Source of the DNA: Alviniconcha marisindica
Lineage: Eukaryota; Mollusca; Gastropoda; Provannidae
DNA: 64,000 bases
Assembly: GCA_018857735.1 (NCBI GenBank)
Contig: JABMCL010001731.1
Location: forward strand, 861,001-925,000
Reading direction: 5' to 3'
Positions 1 to 11,900 of the stretch are shown one piece after another. Position 1 is the stretch's first letter; each line of letters opens with the position of its first letter. Made by a program: the position numbers and the translations under genes. Below the pieces are notes generated by a model that had not been told where the DNA came from, ran no database searches, and saw only the letters and a program-made list of their open reading frames with translations.

Positions 1-180
1 CAGACGATGCATGATGCGAGCTATGTAGGTCGGCTCTCCAGGGAAGAAGACTCCTGCCCTGCGGGGGGAGAGGTATCGTCCCCTCCTTGGCCGTGGCCAT
101 TGAGTGGAACTCCTTCTCCCACTGCTTCCACGCCTGCTTGTTTAGTTCCGCATATACGTCGGCCAGGCCGATTTTCATCG

Positions 181-600
181 TCACAGTCGAGGAGTCAACC
201 CCCTTGGCTCCTCTTTTTGCTGCTCTATCCGCCTTCTCGTTTCCGAGAGGCAGACGTGCGCTGGTACCCACTGAAAGCGAACTTCCGTACCGCGGGTGAT
301 CAGCTGATGGGTGGTTGTCGCGATCTCACGCACAAGATCCTCCCGTGCGTTTTGAGAGTCGGACTTGATGGCTGCCAGCGCCGCTTTGGAGTCGCTGCAG
401 ATAACGATGGCGAAGGGGGTGACTGGTATCGCGCTGATGTGTTGCAGGGCCATGGAGATAGCCAACAGCTCAACGGTGAAGACCGACACTGCGGGTAGTG
501 AATAGGAGTGTGGGGAGGTTGTTGAACTCTGGGATCACAAAGGCAGCTCCAGCTGCACCATCCTCCATCACAGAACCCAGTGAAGATCTTCAGGTGGTGT
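181..600 (-). pseudogene. LINE RNase H domain, frameshifted
   Basis: The minus strand shows a Glu-bearing helix (TVELLAISMALQHI), an ICSDSKAALAAI block with the catalytic Asp, and FQWVPAHV before the last motif. The first catalytic Asp block lies near 560-600 in another frame. This is the RNase H found after RT in I-type LINEs, which removes RNA from the RNA-DNA hybrid. The frame is broken at least twice. Downstream, 1-180 encodes a KQAWKQWEKEFHSMA block that is repeated at 6150-6303. Confidence 0.8.
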
Positions 601-1101
601 TGGTACTTTTCTTCAGGCATAGCCTAGCTGTGACTGCTAGAACGAGTGGATTCTGGTCCTTCTTCAGCCCTTCCATGTCCACCTCAACGTGCGCTCGTTC
701 CAGGAGCCAAGGTGGATAGGGATGCATCGGCCTCGTCGCCACCTCAACACCATCCAGTCCCGCGCTCCGGACCAGGTCGCAGACCAGGTCACAGATGGAG
801 GAGTAGGACTGGAGTTGGGAGGGGTTTCGGAAGGCAGTAGTTATCTCGTCGACGGTGGAGTTGTCGACAGTCTGGCATCTAAAAACATACTTACTACAGA
901 TGAGCTGGATGTGGCGACGGAACGGGAGGAGCCCGGCCTCTCTGTACACCAGGCACTGTGGCACGGACTGCGGCAGCCCGAGGGCCAGTCGCAGACCGCG
1001 CACCTCTATGGCGGTGAGACGGGCGAGGCCCGTTTTCGATAGGTGGGGCATGGCTTCCAGTCCGTACGACAGGCGTGAGCGCACCAGGGCCCGCACCACG
1101 T

Positions 1102-2210
1102 TCACGAGGATCTTGGGGTGTTGGCCCAGGGCTGAGCAGATAGCACCTTGATCACGTTGAGGGCTCGGGGGGCGTTCCGCGCGTTGTGCGCGACCTGCTG
1201 GTTCGTACGCCCCCAGCGAGTGAAGTGTACACCCAGGTACTTAACTTCTTTTGATGCAAAGATGCTCTGCCCGTTCACCCTGACGTGCACCTCCGTGTTC
1301 TGAGAGGTGTTGGTGTGGAATGGGACGAACACTGTTTTCTGGGAAGAAAGAGCGAATCCATTTACTTGCATAAAGTGGACCACCCCGTCCACAGCTTCCT
1401 GGAACAGTTTCATGCTGTGTTTCACACACGAGCTGTTTGTGTGGAGACGTCTGATATGGGTGTCCGTCCATATCGCCAAGTCGTCGGCGTACATGGTCAG
1501 CACTACCTTTCCCTTCATGCTGTGTCCACGTCGTGGACCATGATGTTGAACAACAGGGGGGCGATCACTGATCCCTGAGGAACGCCCATACTTACTCCTT
1601 TGGTGGTCGACGTGGCTCCCTTCCCCCTGACCTGCATCGATCTGTCGCCCAGGAAGGATCTGATGTAGTTGTACATGTTGCCGGAAATTCCGATCTTGTC
1701 GAGTTTGTGTAGTAGCTTGGCGTGCCAGACCTGGTCGTGCACGGGAGATGTCAAAGAAGCACGTCAGTAGGACCTTTCTCCTCCCTAGTGCCCTCCCGAC
1801 GTGCTCACCCAGTTTCACCAGGTGGTCTGTGACACCCCGTCCCCGTCGGAAGCCGGCCTGGCACACGGGAAACACTTTCTTTGACTCACAGTGGTATTCT
1901 AGTCGGTTCTTGATCACCCGCTCGTACACTTTCCCTAGGTGGGATGTCAGGGAGATGGGTCTGTAACTGCCCAGCTCCTTCCTCGGTTTGCCGTGTTTGT
2001 GGATGGGGACGACAATGGCGTGTTTCCACCCAGCGGGGATTGTGCCCCCATCCCAGCATCTTTGGAAGAAATCCAGCAGGATCTTCAGAAACGACTCGGG
2101 GGCCTCTTTCAGCATCCGATACGAGACGGTGTCCACACCGGTGGAGACTTTGACTTTCTTGATGGAAGCCAAGGGGTCGTCTTAGCTCGGTGCAGGTCAG
2201 TGGGCTGTTA
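1102..2210 (-). pseudogene. LINE reverse transcriptase, frameshifted
   Basis: The minus strand encodes typical non-LTR RT blocks. They include WKHAIVVPIHKHGKP, the YRPISLTS block, QAGFRRGRG, a motif A reading CFFDIS, then after a frameshift GVPQGSVIAPLLFN (motif B) and MYADDLAIW (motif C, with the catalytic Asp pair). The pieces lie in at least two frames between 1515 and 1754 and around 1740, so no continuous protein can be made. The RT copies the element's RNA at the nicked target. The thumb region continues into the open segment at 590-1105. Confidence 0.9.
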
Positions 2211-2739
2211 ACCGCCAAACTGTCGTCTGGCACCGGGTGCGTGAAGGTAGCCTCCATCTCTCGTCGGAATTGTTGCCTGTCCGCCGGGAGACTGTCGGTG
2301 TCACTGGCCTCAGCGAAAGCTTTCGCGAGAGCGTCCGCTTTGCTCTGGGCCGTGGTGTACTTTGTGCTGCCGTGTTGCAGGTCACAATCAGGAACAACGC
2401 ACTGCTGCTTCATTCTTCTGATCTTCTTCCACACAGATCCTAAGTCCGCCTTCCCAGCCGAAATAGAATCCGCGAAGGCTATCCAGTGATCCTTCTTGGC
2501 CTGTGCTATGATCTTGTTGCAGTCTCTGTTGGCTGCTTTCATTCGTTCGTGAGTCTCGGCGTTCTGGTCTTTGGAGTAGTGCCTGTACATTACCCGTTTG
2601 ACTCTGACAGGCCCCCTCGCATTCTTTGTTCCACCAAGGGTTGCTATTCGACCGTGACAGCCCACCACCGGTCATCGGTATAGCTTCCCTGGCGGCTTTA
2701 AGAATGGAGGAGACTATTCGTCGGTTCACTTCGTCGAGG

Positions 2740-3119
2740 TCAGCATCGCCTACGTTTATCTCTGCGGTTCCCAGAAGACCCTGAACAAGTCCCAGTTGGC
2801 CAGGTCGTAGTTGTACTTGCTGGTGGTAGCAGGAGTCTCCTTCTCTGCTGAGAAAACGAAGCTGACTGTGATGGGCAGGTGGTCGGACGACAAAGAATCC
2901 GCACCTACTTCCCACTCCGCACCGCTGGCTGTGTCGGGAGTCACGAGGGTCAGGTCGATAGCCGACGGCCTCTGATCCGAGCGGTCAGGTATGCGGGTGA
3001 AAGATCCATCGTTCAACACGATGAAGTCACTGTTGTCTATCTGGGCGGTGAGTGAGGGCGATGAGGACTCGTAATCCCGCTCCCAGCTTCTGTCCCGGAC
3101 GTTGAAGTCTCCAGTGACC
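2740..3119 (-). pseudogene. LINE endonuclease domain, C-terminal half
   Basis: The minus-strand translation contains GDFN followed by a Trp, then a conserved block with IDLTLVTPD and, about 25 residues later, SSDHLPITV. These are the last catalytic motifs of the apurinic endonuclease that nicks the target in target-primed reverse transcription. The N-terminal half, with the first metal-binding Asn and Glu motifs, is absent. The SSDH motif is intact, so the break is truncation rather than decay of this part. Confidence 0.8.
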
Positions 3120-3200
3120 AGCGGTATCGAACCGAGGTCCTTCCGCTTACCAACCTAACGCCTTACCGCTAGGCCACACCGGCTCACCGGGTAACAGTAA
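3119..3200 (-). repeat. tRNA-derived SINE head fused to the LINE 5' end
   Basis: On the minus strand the sequence TGGCCTAGCGGTAAGGCGTT matches an RNA polymerase III A box in its tRNA setting. About 35 nt further GGTTCGATACC matches a B box. The fold region ends where the LINE endonuclease fragment begins, and both read in the same direction. This is the promoter part of a tRNA-derived SINE rather than a tRNA gene, because the 3' half of a cloverleaf is missing. Confidence 0.75.
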
Positions 3201-3365
3201 CATGCAGGTTTGTACACGCGTTGAGTAACGAGGCTGGAGCCGGTCAGTTTATGACTGACTTCCTCCCGCTCACGGCGTGGTCCCAAGTGCCACCCGTGTC
3301 ACTGTCCGTCTCGTTGTGTGCTTAAGTGGAACAGTTATTTCACTCTTCCTGTTTAGTTAAGAATC

Positions 3366-3416
3366 CGTCCCTAATAAGCCTTATGGTTTCTGGGACGTTA
3401 AGCACCATTTTTACTT
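3366..3416 (-). repeat. short dispersed module (copy A)
   Basis: A block of about 50 bp carrying CCTTATGGTTTCTG and GACGTTAAGCACCAT. Near-identical blocks lie at 6743-6793 and 58193-58245, and a related one at 3985-4025 heads a tandem array. It is probably the conserved part of a SINE family. Between 3417 and 3930 nothing coding is supported; the sequence is AT-rich. Confidence 0.6.
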
Positions 3417-3929
3417 AGGAAGGGCTTGGTAATCCGTATTTTTCACTTACTTTATTGTATACTATTATATACGGGGAGGTGGGGGAAGATGAGGTTAGTT
3501 AATTGACGGGCCCTTTTCTTTTCCCCGTCTGGAGATAGGGTTTTAAGTGCAAGTCATGCACATAATTTATTTTCTGATTATTAATAATTTTGTCATTACC
3601 ATCATGTATTATAGTAACCTACAGGTAAACTACATGGTTACTGTTTTATTAAAATTGCTGTTGTTTGGGCCTTTACATTTGCTTTCATGTTCTAATGTTT
3701 TGTTTTCTTGGTCTTTTCCAACACAGACACTGTTTCCTGGTTGGTGCAAATAAAAGTTATGTTATAGCAACCTCTGACTTGTGACTTTTCTTTTATGCTT
3801 CCAACCTGATTGGTGATTCCCTCACTCCCTACACCGCCCCCTACAAAATAACTAGTTCCCGGGCGAGTCACTGCCGAGTCAGTTGAAATTGTTCCGGGTT
3901 TTGTTTACACACACACACACACAATGGAA

Positions 3930-3932
<3 letters not shown>

Positions 3933-3979
<47 letters not shown>
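3933..3979. repeat. (AT)n microsatellite
   Basis: An uninterrupted AT dinucleotide run, preceded by a short (CA)n run at 3908-3922. It lies immediately before the SINE-like tandem array. Confidence 0.95.
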
Positions 3980-3982
<3 letters not shown>

Positions 3983-4935
3983 AACAGGGGTTTTAAAGTC
4001 CACAGAAACCGTAAGGCTTATCGGGGACGGGGAGAAGGTGGACTGAGAAGGGGGTATGGAGGTGGGGGAAGATGATGATGATGATGAAGTGATGCTTAAT
4101 GTCCTATGTCGGGACATATTAGGGACAAGCTGTGAAATCCAACATGGAAATTTAAAATTTACGTCCAAGGAACCAGAAAGGGTCGTTAAGGGCCCGGCCC
4201 CCTCGCTTCACACAGCTCCTAACTTGGGGAGGGAAAGGGGGCAATTCCTCAACAGTTGACTTTAGGGACAAGTTGGGCCAATGGAAGAGGTTCAAAAAAT
4301 TCTTTTGGGCCCAAAAGAGGCTCGTTGGGGCGGACAGCTCAGGACGGCCCCCTCGACTCTACAAGCTCCCGAAAGGGGAAGATGAGATGAGAAGTGATGC
4401 TTAAAGTCCTCAGATGTCGGCTGACATATCAGGGAAAGCTGGACCAATGCCGAAGCATGGTTCAATAAATCTTTAGTCCACGGAACCCAGAAGGCTCGTT
4501 GGACGGACAGCCAGGACGGACCTGACTCTCACACACCCCCTGAACTAGGAGGGAAGTGATGATTGAAGTGATGCTTAAAAGTGTCCAGATGTCAGTTGAC
4601 ATTTTAGGGACAAGTGTGACCAAGCCGAAGCATAGTTAAATATAGCTTTACGTCCAGGGAAAAACAGGAGAGGGCTCGTTAGGACGGACAGCTAGGAGGC
4701 CACCTCGACTCTCACACAGCCCCTGAACTTATACATTAAAAAGTAGGTTTCTTAAGCCTCAGATGTAAATTTGACATTTTAGGGACAAGCTGAGACCCAT
4801 CCCGAACCCGGCCTTTGTTCAGTATACTTTACGTCCAGGGAAAACCCAGAAGGCTCGTTGGAGGACAACCCAGGACGGCCACCTCGACTCTCCAAGCCCC
4901 TGAACTATGAAAAGGGGAAGGGGGAGGGGGGGAGA
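3980..4935 (+). repeat. tandem array of a SINE-like unit of about 170 bp
   Basis: A 5' module (3985-4070, containing CACAGAAACCGTAAGGCTTA and a G-rich stretch) leads into a (GAT)n run. It is followed by about five diverged copies of a unit beginning near 4090, 4257, 4395, 4568 and 4755. Recurring landmarks are TGACATATTAGGGACAAGCT, ATGGTTCAATA, ACGTCCA, AAGGCTCGTT and CACCTCGACTCTC. Single copies of the same unit lie at 19275-19475 (+) and 59398-59570 (-). Many small indels separate the copies. The GGTTCAATA core is weakly B-box-like, so a pol III origin is possible but not shown. Confidence 0.8.
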
Positions 4936-5339
4936 TTACTTTTTACCTATCGCTACGTCAGTCACCACTACCAGAATGGAAGTTCCTGCCATAAAATGGG
5001 CACCGCGATAGAGCCATTTTAATGTTTCATAGGGTTGGCGTGGGTGTCCAAAAACAAGCCTTTTTGAAAAAAGGGACAAGCGGAAAATGAACAGGTTCTT
5101 GCTTACCCGGGGCCAAGGCCTTAAACCGCTAGGCCCCCCCGCTCACACGCTCCTAACTATGGGAGTGTCCATGATGATGATGTGGGGCTTCATGTCCTCG
5201 GATGTTGGGTTGACGTATTAGGGACAAATTGTAACTGTCAGTGTCGTTGTTGTTGTGTTTTTGCTTAATGTCCTCAGATGCTAAAAGCATATTAGGGACA
5301 ATCTATAAAGTAAGCTTGTCTTGGATATATCATAGTTAG
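4936..5339. repeat. degenerate SINE pieces
   Basis: At 5098-5150 the minus strand again resembles the A box of a tRNA head (GGGCCTAGCGGTTTAAGGCC). At 5170-5330 two more partial copies of the TATTAGGGACAA unit occur in + orientation. No coding region is supported. Confidence 0.5.
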
Positions 5340-6303
5340 ATCATGGGGGAGACGGGAGGGATGGGGAGCGAAGAAAGCTTGGTCCATTTGCGGATCAATA
5401 TTTGGATCGGGATATGAGGTCGCCGGAACAAAGGGGGAATGAGGGTGAGGGGGAGATGAGATGTGTCCACCTGCGGATCAATACTGGGGCAGGGTGCTGG
5501 GTCGTCTTGGCTGTACTGGGGCATTCACTCGTAGAATGGGCAACACGCTAGGGGTCCGGGTTTAAAAGGTCGTCGTCCACTATTTACAGTTAAAAACTGG
5601 GCTGCAGATGAAAAACCTTGCAAGGTTATGTCGGCGGGCTGCACCAACATGTAATATGTACAATCGACACACACGTATTTACAGTTAAAAACGTCGAAGA
5701 CGCACTGGTAGTTTAAATACACTTGTAGTAAAATCGAGGCCTGAGTCGGGCCCTAAAAACACTTGGGTATGCAAGCATACACTTGGGGTTTCGCTGAAAT
5801 CAGGTCCAGCAGACAAAAACTGGGTGCGGGAAACACGGGGACGTTCGCCCCTTCCTCCGCCCCCGGGGATTAACCCGAGCTGCGGGAAATTGAACGTGCC
5901 GGTGGTCCCACATACTACAGGTAGGCTGCCAGTGGACAGGTGTAGACCAGTTAGCTGCAGCCCGAAAGAGGCTCCATCCTTCACGCTGATCGCACACTGC
6001 CAGGTTTTTTGTACACGGGGCAGTCCCACGCTGCGATTTTCCCAGTCAGAGGCTGGAAGTGGTCTGAACATGAGGTGCAGGAGAACATCACGTGGTGAAA
6101 CGGACGCTATCCACACTCACACTTCGTCGGTACCACATGATTCCGGCCCACGTGCAGACGATGCATGAGCGAGCTATGTAGGTCGGCTCTCCAGGGAAGA
6201 AGACTCCTGCCCTGCAGGGGGGAGAGGTATCGTCCCACTCCTTGGCCGTGGCCATTGAGTGGAACTCCTTTTCCCACTGCTTCCACGCCTGCTTGCTTAG
6301 TTC
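5340..6303 (-). mobile_element. 3' end of the same LINE family as 1-3119 (5'-truncated copy)
   Basis: Positions 6152-6303 match 1-150 almost base for base, including CTGCCCTGC and the segment encoding SKQAWKQWEKEFHSMATAKE. The minus-strand translation continues past the point where the first copy leaves the window, through IARSCIVCTWAG and a cysteine-containing block with VSPRDVLL near 6090. That resembles the C-terminal zinc-knuckle region of I-type LINEs. This copy therefore shows the family's 3' end. The left limit (5340) is uncertain because 5340-5690 could be 3' UTR or unrelated sequence. Confidence 0.7.
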
Positions 6304-6534
6304 TGTCAGTGTCCACGTAAACATGGTGTTAACAGTGTCCACAAACCACAACCTTACATATAGGCTGCTCGCGCGCCGCGCCGCCCACCCCGCGAGAGGA
6401 CTTTTAAAGGATGGGAGGCTACTCGTCGATTTCCATCGCCAAGCACAAGAGTGACTTGCCGCAATTGTTTACATGCCGACAAGATGGCGACGATGGACTC
6501 GCGGTGAACTGTCAACAATTGTACCACGTTCAGC
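6304..6534 (+). promoter_or_regulatory. putative promoter and 5' leader of the coiled-coil gene
   Basis: Directly after the truncated LINE the sequence becomes rich in CpG (6365-6400, alternating GC runs). It leads within about 130 bp to the first coding exon. AAGATGGCG at 6482-6490 matches the core of the YY1 element often found just downstream of TATA-less promoters. No TATA box was seen at a convincing distance. The transcription start itself cannot be located from sequence. Confidence 0.4.
6484..6507 (+). CDS. upstream ORF (7 codons) in the leader of the coiled-coil gene
   Basis: ATG at 6484, in a favourable context (AAGATGG), opens a short ORF that stops at 6505-6507, 27 nt before the chosen main start at 6535. 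If the leader is transcribed, scanning ribosomes should meet it first. It is too short to be a functional peptide claim, and its likely role is to reduce translation of the main ORF. Confidence 0.4.
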   Translation: MATMDSR

Positions 6535-6653
6535 ATGGGCTCCGCATCGAGTTCACAGGTTAAGTCGATCGGGAACAATGCAAACAATGCTACTGAACCC
6601 ACGATTACGTCAGTGGCTGATAACAACAACAGCCAAGTCATCAAAACAGCCAA
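6535..6653 (+). CDS. coiled-coil gene, coding exon 1
   Basis: Starts with ATG GGC TCC and encodes MGSASSSQVKSIGNNANN and further polar residues. It ends after the second base of a codon at a GTACGT donor (6654). Other frames here are open too, but only this one joins exon 2 in phase and continues to the coiled coil. Confidence 0.75.
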
Positions 6654-8706
6654 GTACGTGTTAATATGACTGGTATACCTGACATGTGACAATCTCTAGT
6701 AATGCTCAAAATCAGCATTTTCGTTCACAACCTTATATTCCCGTCCCTAATAAGCCTTATGGTTTCTGTGGACGTTAAGCACCATGTTTACTTACTTAAT
6801 TTCACAACCTTATAATTATGAGTAAACAAAGAGGGAGAAGAAGAAGGAAACAAAAGCGGGAGAAGTAGCAGTGTTTTAACTCGGGGATTTCCCATTGCAT
6901 CTGGTGAGACAGGGATCGAGTTACAATTTACTCTTATCAAGATTCCAGCAAAGACCGATATATAGTGTTGCCTGTCACTCTCTCTCTCTCTCTGTCCACA
7001 CACACACACACACACAAACACACAACATTCAATTGGCTTTGTATTTCTTGCAGATCTACTGTTGCTGCCGGGGCCTCATGTTCAAAGGTGACACCTTCAG
7101 CAACAGTCACAGTATGTAGGAGCTACCTGTAGTTTCACTTTCTTTAAAACTGGAATTTAAAAACCTTGCTGTTTTGTACCTGTTAGCTGAATTGGCCACT
7201 GTGGGGTAGTTGTTAGTGCTTTGGAATGCAATTCAGAGGGTTGATGGTTTAAATCCCATGCACGTTCTGTAAAATTTAAAGCCTTGATCAGTTACTACCC
7301 AGAACTGGATGTGCTGTGGGCCCAGACTACACAGCCAAATTGATCTGCTTCACAGATGTACCGCATTGGTACTGTTTTAAAAGAGCTAGCCTTCTCAAAA
7401 CATGTATTGTCCAACATATAGGAGAGATCAAAATAAAAACCTGAAAGCAAGAATTTTGTTTTAAAATTCTCCACTGATCTGATGTAGCAAGTATACTGAC
7501 TTGCATGGTCTTGCTTGGTTATCACCATTGCAGTTTCCTTACTGCTATAACAGACACCTTCGATCAGTGATCAGGGAGAGGTGTAATGTCACATTCTGCA
7601 AACTCATTGTCCTAGGTTGTATTTGTTTTACATGTTTTACAAAAGCATTCACATTTTGTTTGATTTTGGCATCAGTCTGTTAAATGATATAGTTAGCTAT
7701 TTCATTATTCCCTGTGCAATATTTTAGACTGAGATCAATATTCCTTGCCTCCCTACCGTTAAGACATCTAGAAGTAAAGCAACTCTCTCACTAGCTTTCT
7801 CTGACTCCGTTTGGTAGGAAAGCTTTATTTTGACTGGATTGCAGTTATACTTTATTGATAGGTACTACTTATTAATATGATATTTGGTAGAATTCTCTCC
7901 ATTCTCCTACATATCTGTGCTAGAAAATAAGTGTCATTTGTGCTGCACCTTCATCATTCATGCTGTAGAGTGCACATGCAGCAGTGAAAAAAGAAAAAAG
8001 AAAAATATATGCAGATTGCATTCAGTACTTGTAGTTGTATAAGGAAGCATTCCCTAGTTAAAGATGCAATGGTGAGAGCATTACATGTGTGACCATTTTT
8101 CATTACCTCTCCACATGGGCAGTCACACACCATCTTTGGAGGATTTATCTCCATTTCTGGAGGGTGGATGCTGTTTTTTAAGGAGTTTATCATAGCTGAA
8201 GATAGTACCCACATAACTGTGCAGCACATAACAACATATTAGTTTAGCCTTGGTGTTCTTGCTGGTGTCAAATGTGTTGTGACCGCCCAAGCCAGGGCAA
8301 ATCAGCACTTGTGTTTTCATGGATTTTTTTTCTATACAGTTTCATATTCTATTTGTTATGTCATTTTAACCTTCCTAATGTAGTTTTATGTAAGTTTTAT
8401 CACATTTGATATTCTTTAAATTATAATAATTTTAATAACAACAACAACAATAATAATAATAAAAGATAGTGTATGTGTAGCACTATTCTCTGGTGTGCTT
8501 TACAACATTCTCCAGCACTGATTTTCTACATGAGAATTTTTTTTGAAGTAACATGTTTATGAAAGTAGTACATATATGACAACTAACAATGTATATATAC
8601 ATAGAAAATAGAAAATACACATGCCCTATGAGAAGCAACAATATATAAAGAGAAACAAATCATGATGTTACTACCTACCCTTAATTCCAGTCCCTGCCCT
8701 GCCGTT

Positions 8707-8786
<80 letters not shown>

Positions 8787-8897
8787 ATCCAGCTCTCACT
8801 GGAAAGCCTACTACCATACCAGATCCGTGAGGAAAACAACAACTGACACTCACCCTGCACCTACCAACCCATCCACTCACACACACACACCGGTGCT

Positions 8898-8951
<54 letters not shown>

Positions 8952-11900
8952 GAAACAGGTAGCAGTTGGCATGATAAATCAATCAGAAAGCTTTGCAGAA
9001 GAGATGCGTTTTTAACTTAGCTTTGAATGTTTGGAGGGAAGGTGAAGCTCTCAGGTCGGTGGGCAGTGAGTTCCAGACAGTTGGAGCAATGTAACCAAAA
9101 GAATGTCTGCCAAAGGTTTTCAAGTGTGTCTTTGGAATTTTGAGCAGTCATCCTGTCAAAGAACGAAGGGAGCACGATGGTTGATATGTGCAAAGAGAAG
9201 AAGACAGGTATGGCGGAAGAGTGCAGTCAAAGTGATGGAAAGCGAGTGTTGTGAGCTTGCACTGAATGCAGTATTTTACTGGGAGCCAATGGAGTTCCGT
9301 CAAAAGTGGTGTGGCATGATCACGCTTTGATTTTTTCAAGATGAGCCGCATCCAATGTTTTGGATCATTTGCATGCACGCAATTTATTCATCGGCTACAC
9401 TTGCAAAAATAGCATTGCATGACATGATCATGGACACAGCTTTTCTGTGGAACTGTTAGATAGGAATGGATGGATAGACGTGATTCTCCTGAGTGCAAGA
9501 AATGTAGTGCAGCAGAGGCAGCAGATGTCTTATTTCATTGACAGTGTTTTGTCAAGATGCACTCCAAGGTACATAACAGTGGTCTAAAAAGGAATGCTAT
9601 TTCTACCTATATCTGCAGACTCAAAGCCAACCAAATTGATATGCACTGATGAACCTACAAGCATCATCTCAGTTTTTTCCGTGTTAAGCTTCAGTTTGTT
9701 GCTTTGCATCCATGACAAAATATCACTTATACAGGATTGAATGTTGGACTGAGCAGAAGTGAAATCACTAGGTGGTGCACTGTCAGAGATTTTTGTGTCA
9801 TCAACGTACTTATGGTAGTCACAGCTGTGACATAACATCAGACAGGGGTTGTAAGTACAGGGTGAATAGTACTCTGTGTCAGCTATTATATTTTATTGGC
9901 ACAAATTTGTTGATATGCGAGATATGCTTTGAAGCCATGCTAAGTACAACAAGGATGCTGACTCATCAAAGAAAAGGTTTTGAGTAGGGCAGTCCCCTTA
10001 GTAACACACAATCCATAATGGGTTGTGCTGTAGTCAGCACATTTTGTGGAGAGCATTCATTAAAATTGGAACAGTTATGGTGTTGTTGGTTCTTTTTGTT
10101 GTTGGTGGTGGTGGCGTGTGTGTGTGTGTGTTATTCATTTACATTGTTTTTATTCTTGCACCTGCCTGCCTTCTTGCTACTCATTTTTTACAATTGTTTA
10201 TGCACATTTTCATGGTTAATGAAACACAGGGCAGAATAATTATAGCAGGTGATTGATTTTTTCCAGACATTGAAAGCAGTCTCTTCGGCCTCCCATCCTT
10301 CAGAGAGGTCACCTGTACATTCATCCAAAGGTTCTTCACATACAGGCTTGGAGTTGAAACTGGAGCAATTGGAAAAAGAGGTTTGAAACCCCCAAACAGA
10401 GATATATATATATATGCAAGCAAGTGATTACAGTTTCTATTCTCTCAAATAATTCACTGTTTAAAGGTCACTGGTAGTACTAGTGACTGTTCTGACTGTC
10501 AAATAGTTCATTGTTTAAAGGTGCTAGCCTTCAGCAGTGTTGCTGGTGGTATTAGTGACTGTTCTGACTGTCAAATAGTTCATTGTTTAACAGATCTAGC
10601 CTTCTCAAGAGAACAGGTAGAAGAAATCAGAATAAAAACTTAAATTCAAGGATTTTGCTGTGAATAAATACTTCCGTTATTTTATTTATGTGGGAACCAA
10701 ACTGAAGAAGCACCAAAGACCCTATTTATAGGAATAAAATAAAGAATACACACATGACAGTACTTTTTTAATTATTTTTTTTACTCGGGTTATATCATGT
10801 AAGTGAAAAACTGAAGTCTCAAAAACCTGACTGTGAATGCTGCCATGTTGTGCCCAGCAGTTTGTATGTTACAGTACAACCAAGGCCAGAATGTGTGGCA
10901 AAAGTATCAGAAGATACATCCTTCCTAGTCAGGAGCCAGCTATTTTCTGCTCTTCATTGGTAAAGAGTGAACTAAAATGTCTGCACCATGAGCAGCTCAA
11001 ATTAAAAGCAAAAAACAACAAACAAAAACTTATTTTGTATAAATATTGATAGGACAACTGAATGAAGCATGCAGATAAATATTTGCATATTTTCTACATT
11101 TTGAGGCCAGCTTGAGTCTGGTTCGGTTTTCCCCTTTAACTTTCTAAGTTAATTTCATTAGTGACAGATAGTGGCATGGCTGCAACAACAGCAATTAAAT
11201 GTTCTATTTCTGGCTCACCTGTGTTGCACACACTGCCTCTTTGACATCAGGCATGAAAGCTGTGTGTTCACCTCATCTGAAGAACAAGATCAAAAATACC
11301 ATATGTAGCTGTTAGGCCACCTAGCTGTGACACTTGACAGCATTTTCAACAGGTGAGCCCTGCTGACCATCAGTAGTCACTGATGCAAGAAATAAAATCA
11401 ACAGGGTCATTCTAAAACAAAACCCTCATGTTAAGTTTTTATTTTGGTCTGGTCTACCAGTTGGAGAAAGGGCAGTCTTAATGGAAATTTTGTCTGAGAA
11501 CTATACTGAAAGATATAAAACAGAAATTACTAAGGTTTTGTGATGCTTGTTGTTCATCTTTCTTCTTTTCAAGCTACATGCAGATGATTTTGAACATGGC
11601 ATTATATATACTAATAACAGTAATATAGCTCTAAAGCTTTGTCAGACCATAGCCCTTGATATGTTCTGTTTTAAATACAGACACCAATCCAAAACAAAAC
11701 CCCAAAAAATCTGAAACAAGAATGACTGCTAGCATTCTAAAACAAGATCCAAACACATAAAAGGTTCCAAAGAACCCTATTTATTAGAACAGGTTGTGTT
11801 TTTGTCCTAATAAATAGTGTTCTTTTGAATCTTTTATGTGTTTGGCAGATTGTGTTTTTGTCCTAATAATAGTGTTCTTTTGAACCTTTTATGTGTTTGG

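Larger units (their letters stand above)
1..3119 (-). mobile_element. 5'-truncated non-LTR retrotransposon (I/Nimb-type, with RNase H)
   Basis: Reading the minus strand gives, in order, the C-terminal half of an AP-type endonuclease, a linker, a reverse transcriptase, an RNase H domain and the start of the region after RNase H. The reading frame shifts several times, so this is a dead copy. The 5' end breaks at about 3119, inside the endonuclease GDFN motif, and a tRNA-like sequence begins there. The 3' end lies beyond the left edge of the window. LINEs with RNase H after RT belong to the I superfamily (I, Nimb, Ingi, R1-related). A second copy of the 3' end lies at about 5340-6303. No poly(A) or target duplication can be seen because the 3' end is outside the window. 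Confidence 0.9.

Noticed and set aside
3119..3200. A functional tRNA gene
   Set aside because: A and B boxes are present but the 3' half of the cloverleaf is replaced by LINE sequence, so it is a SINE head.
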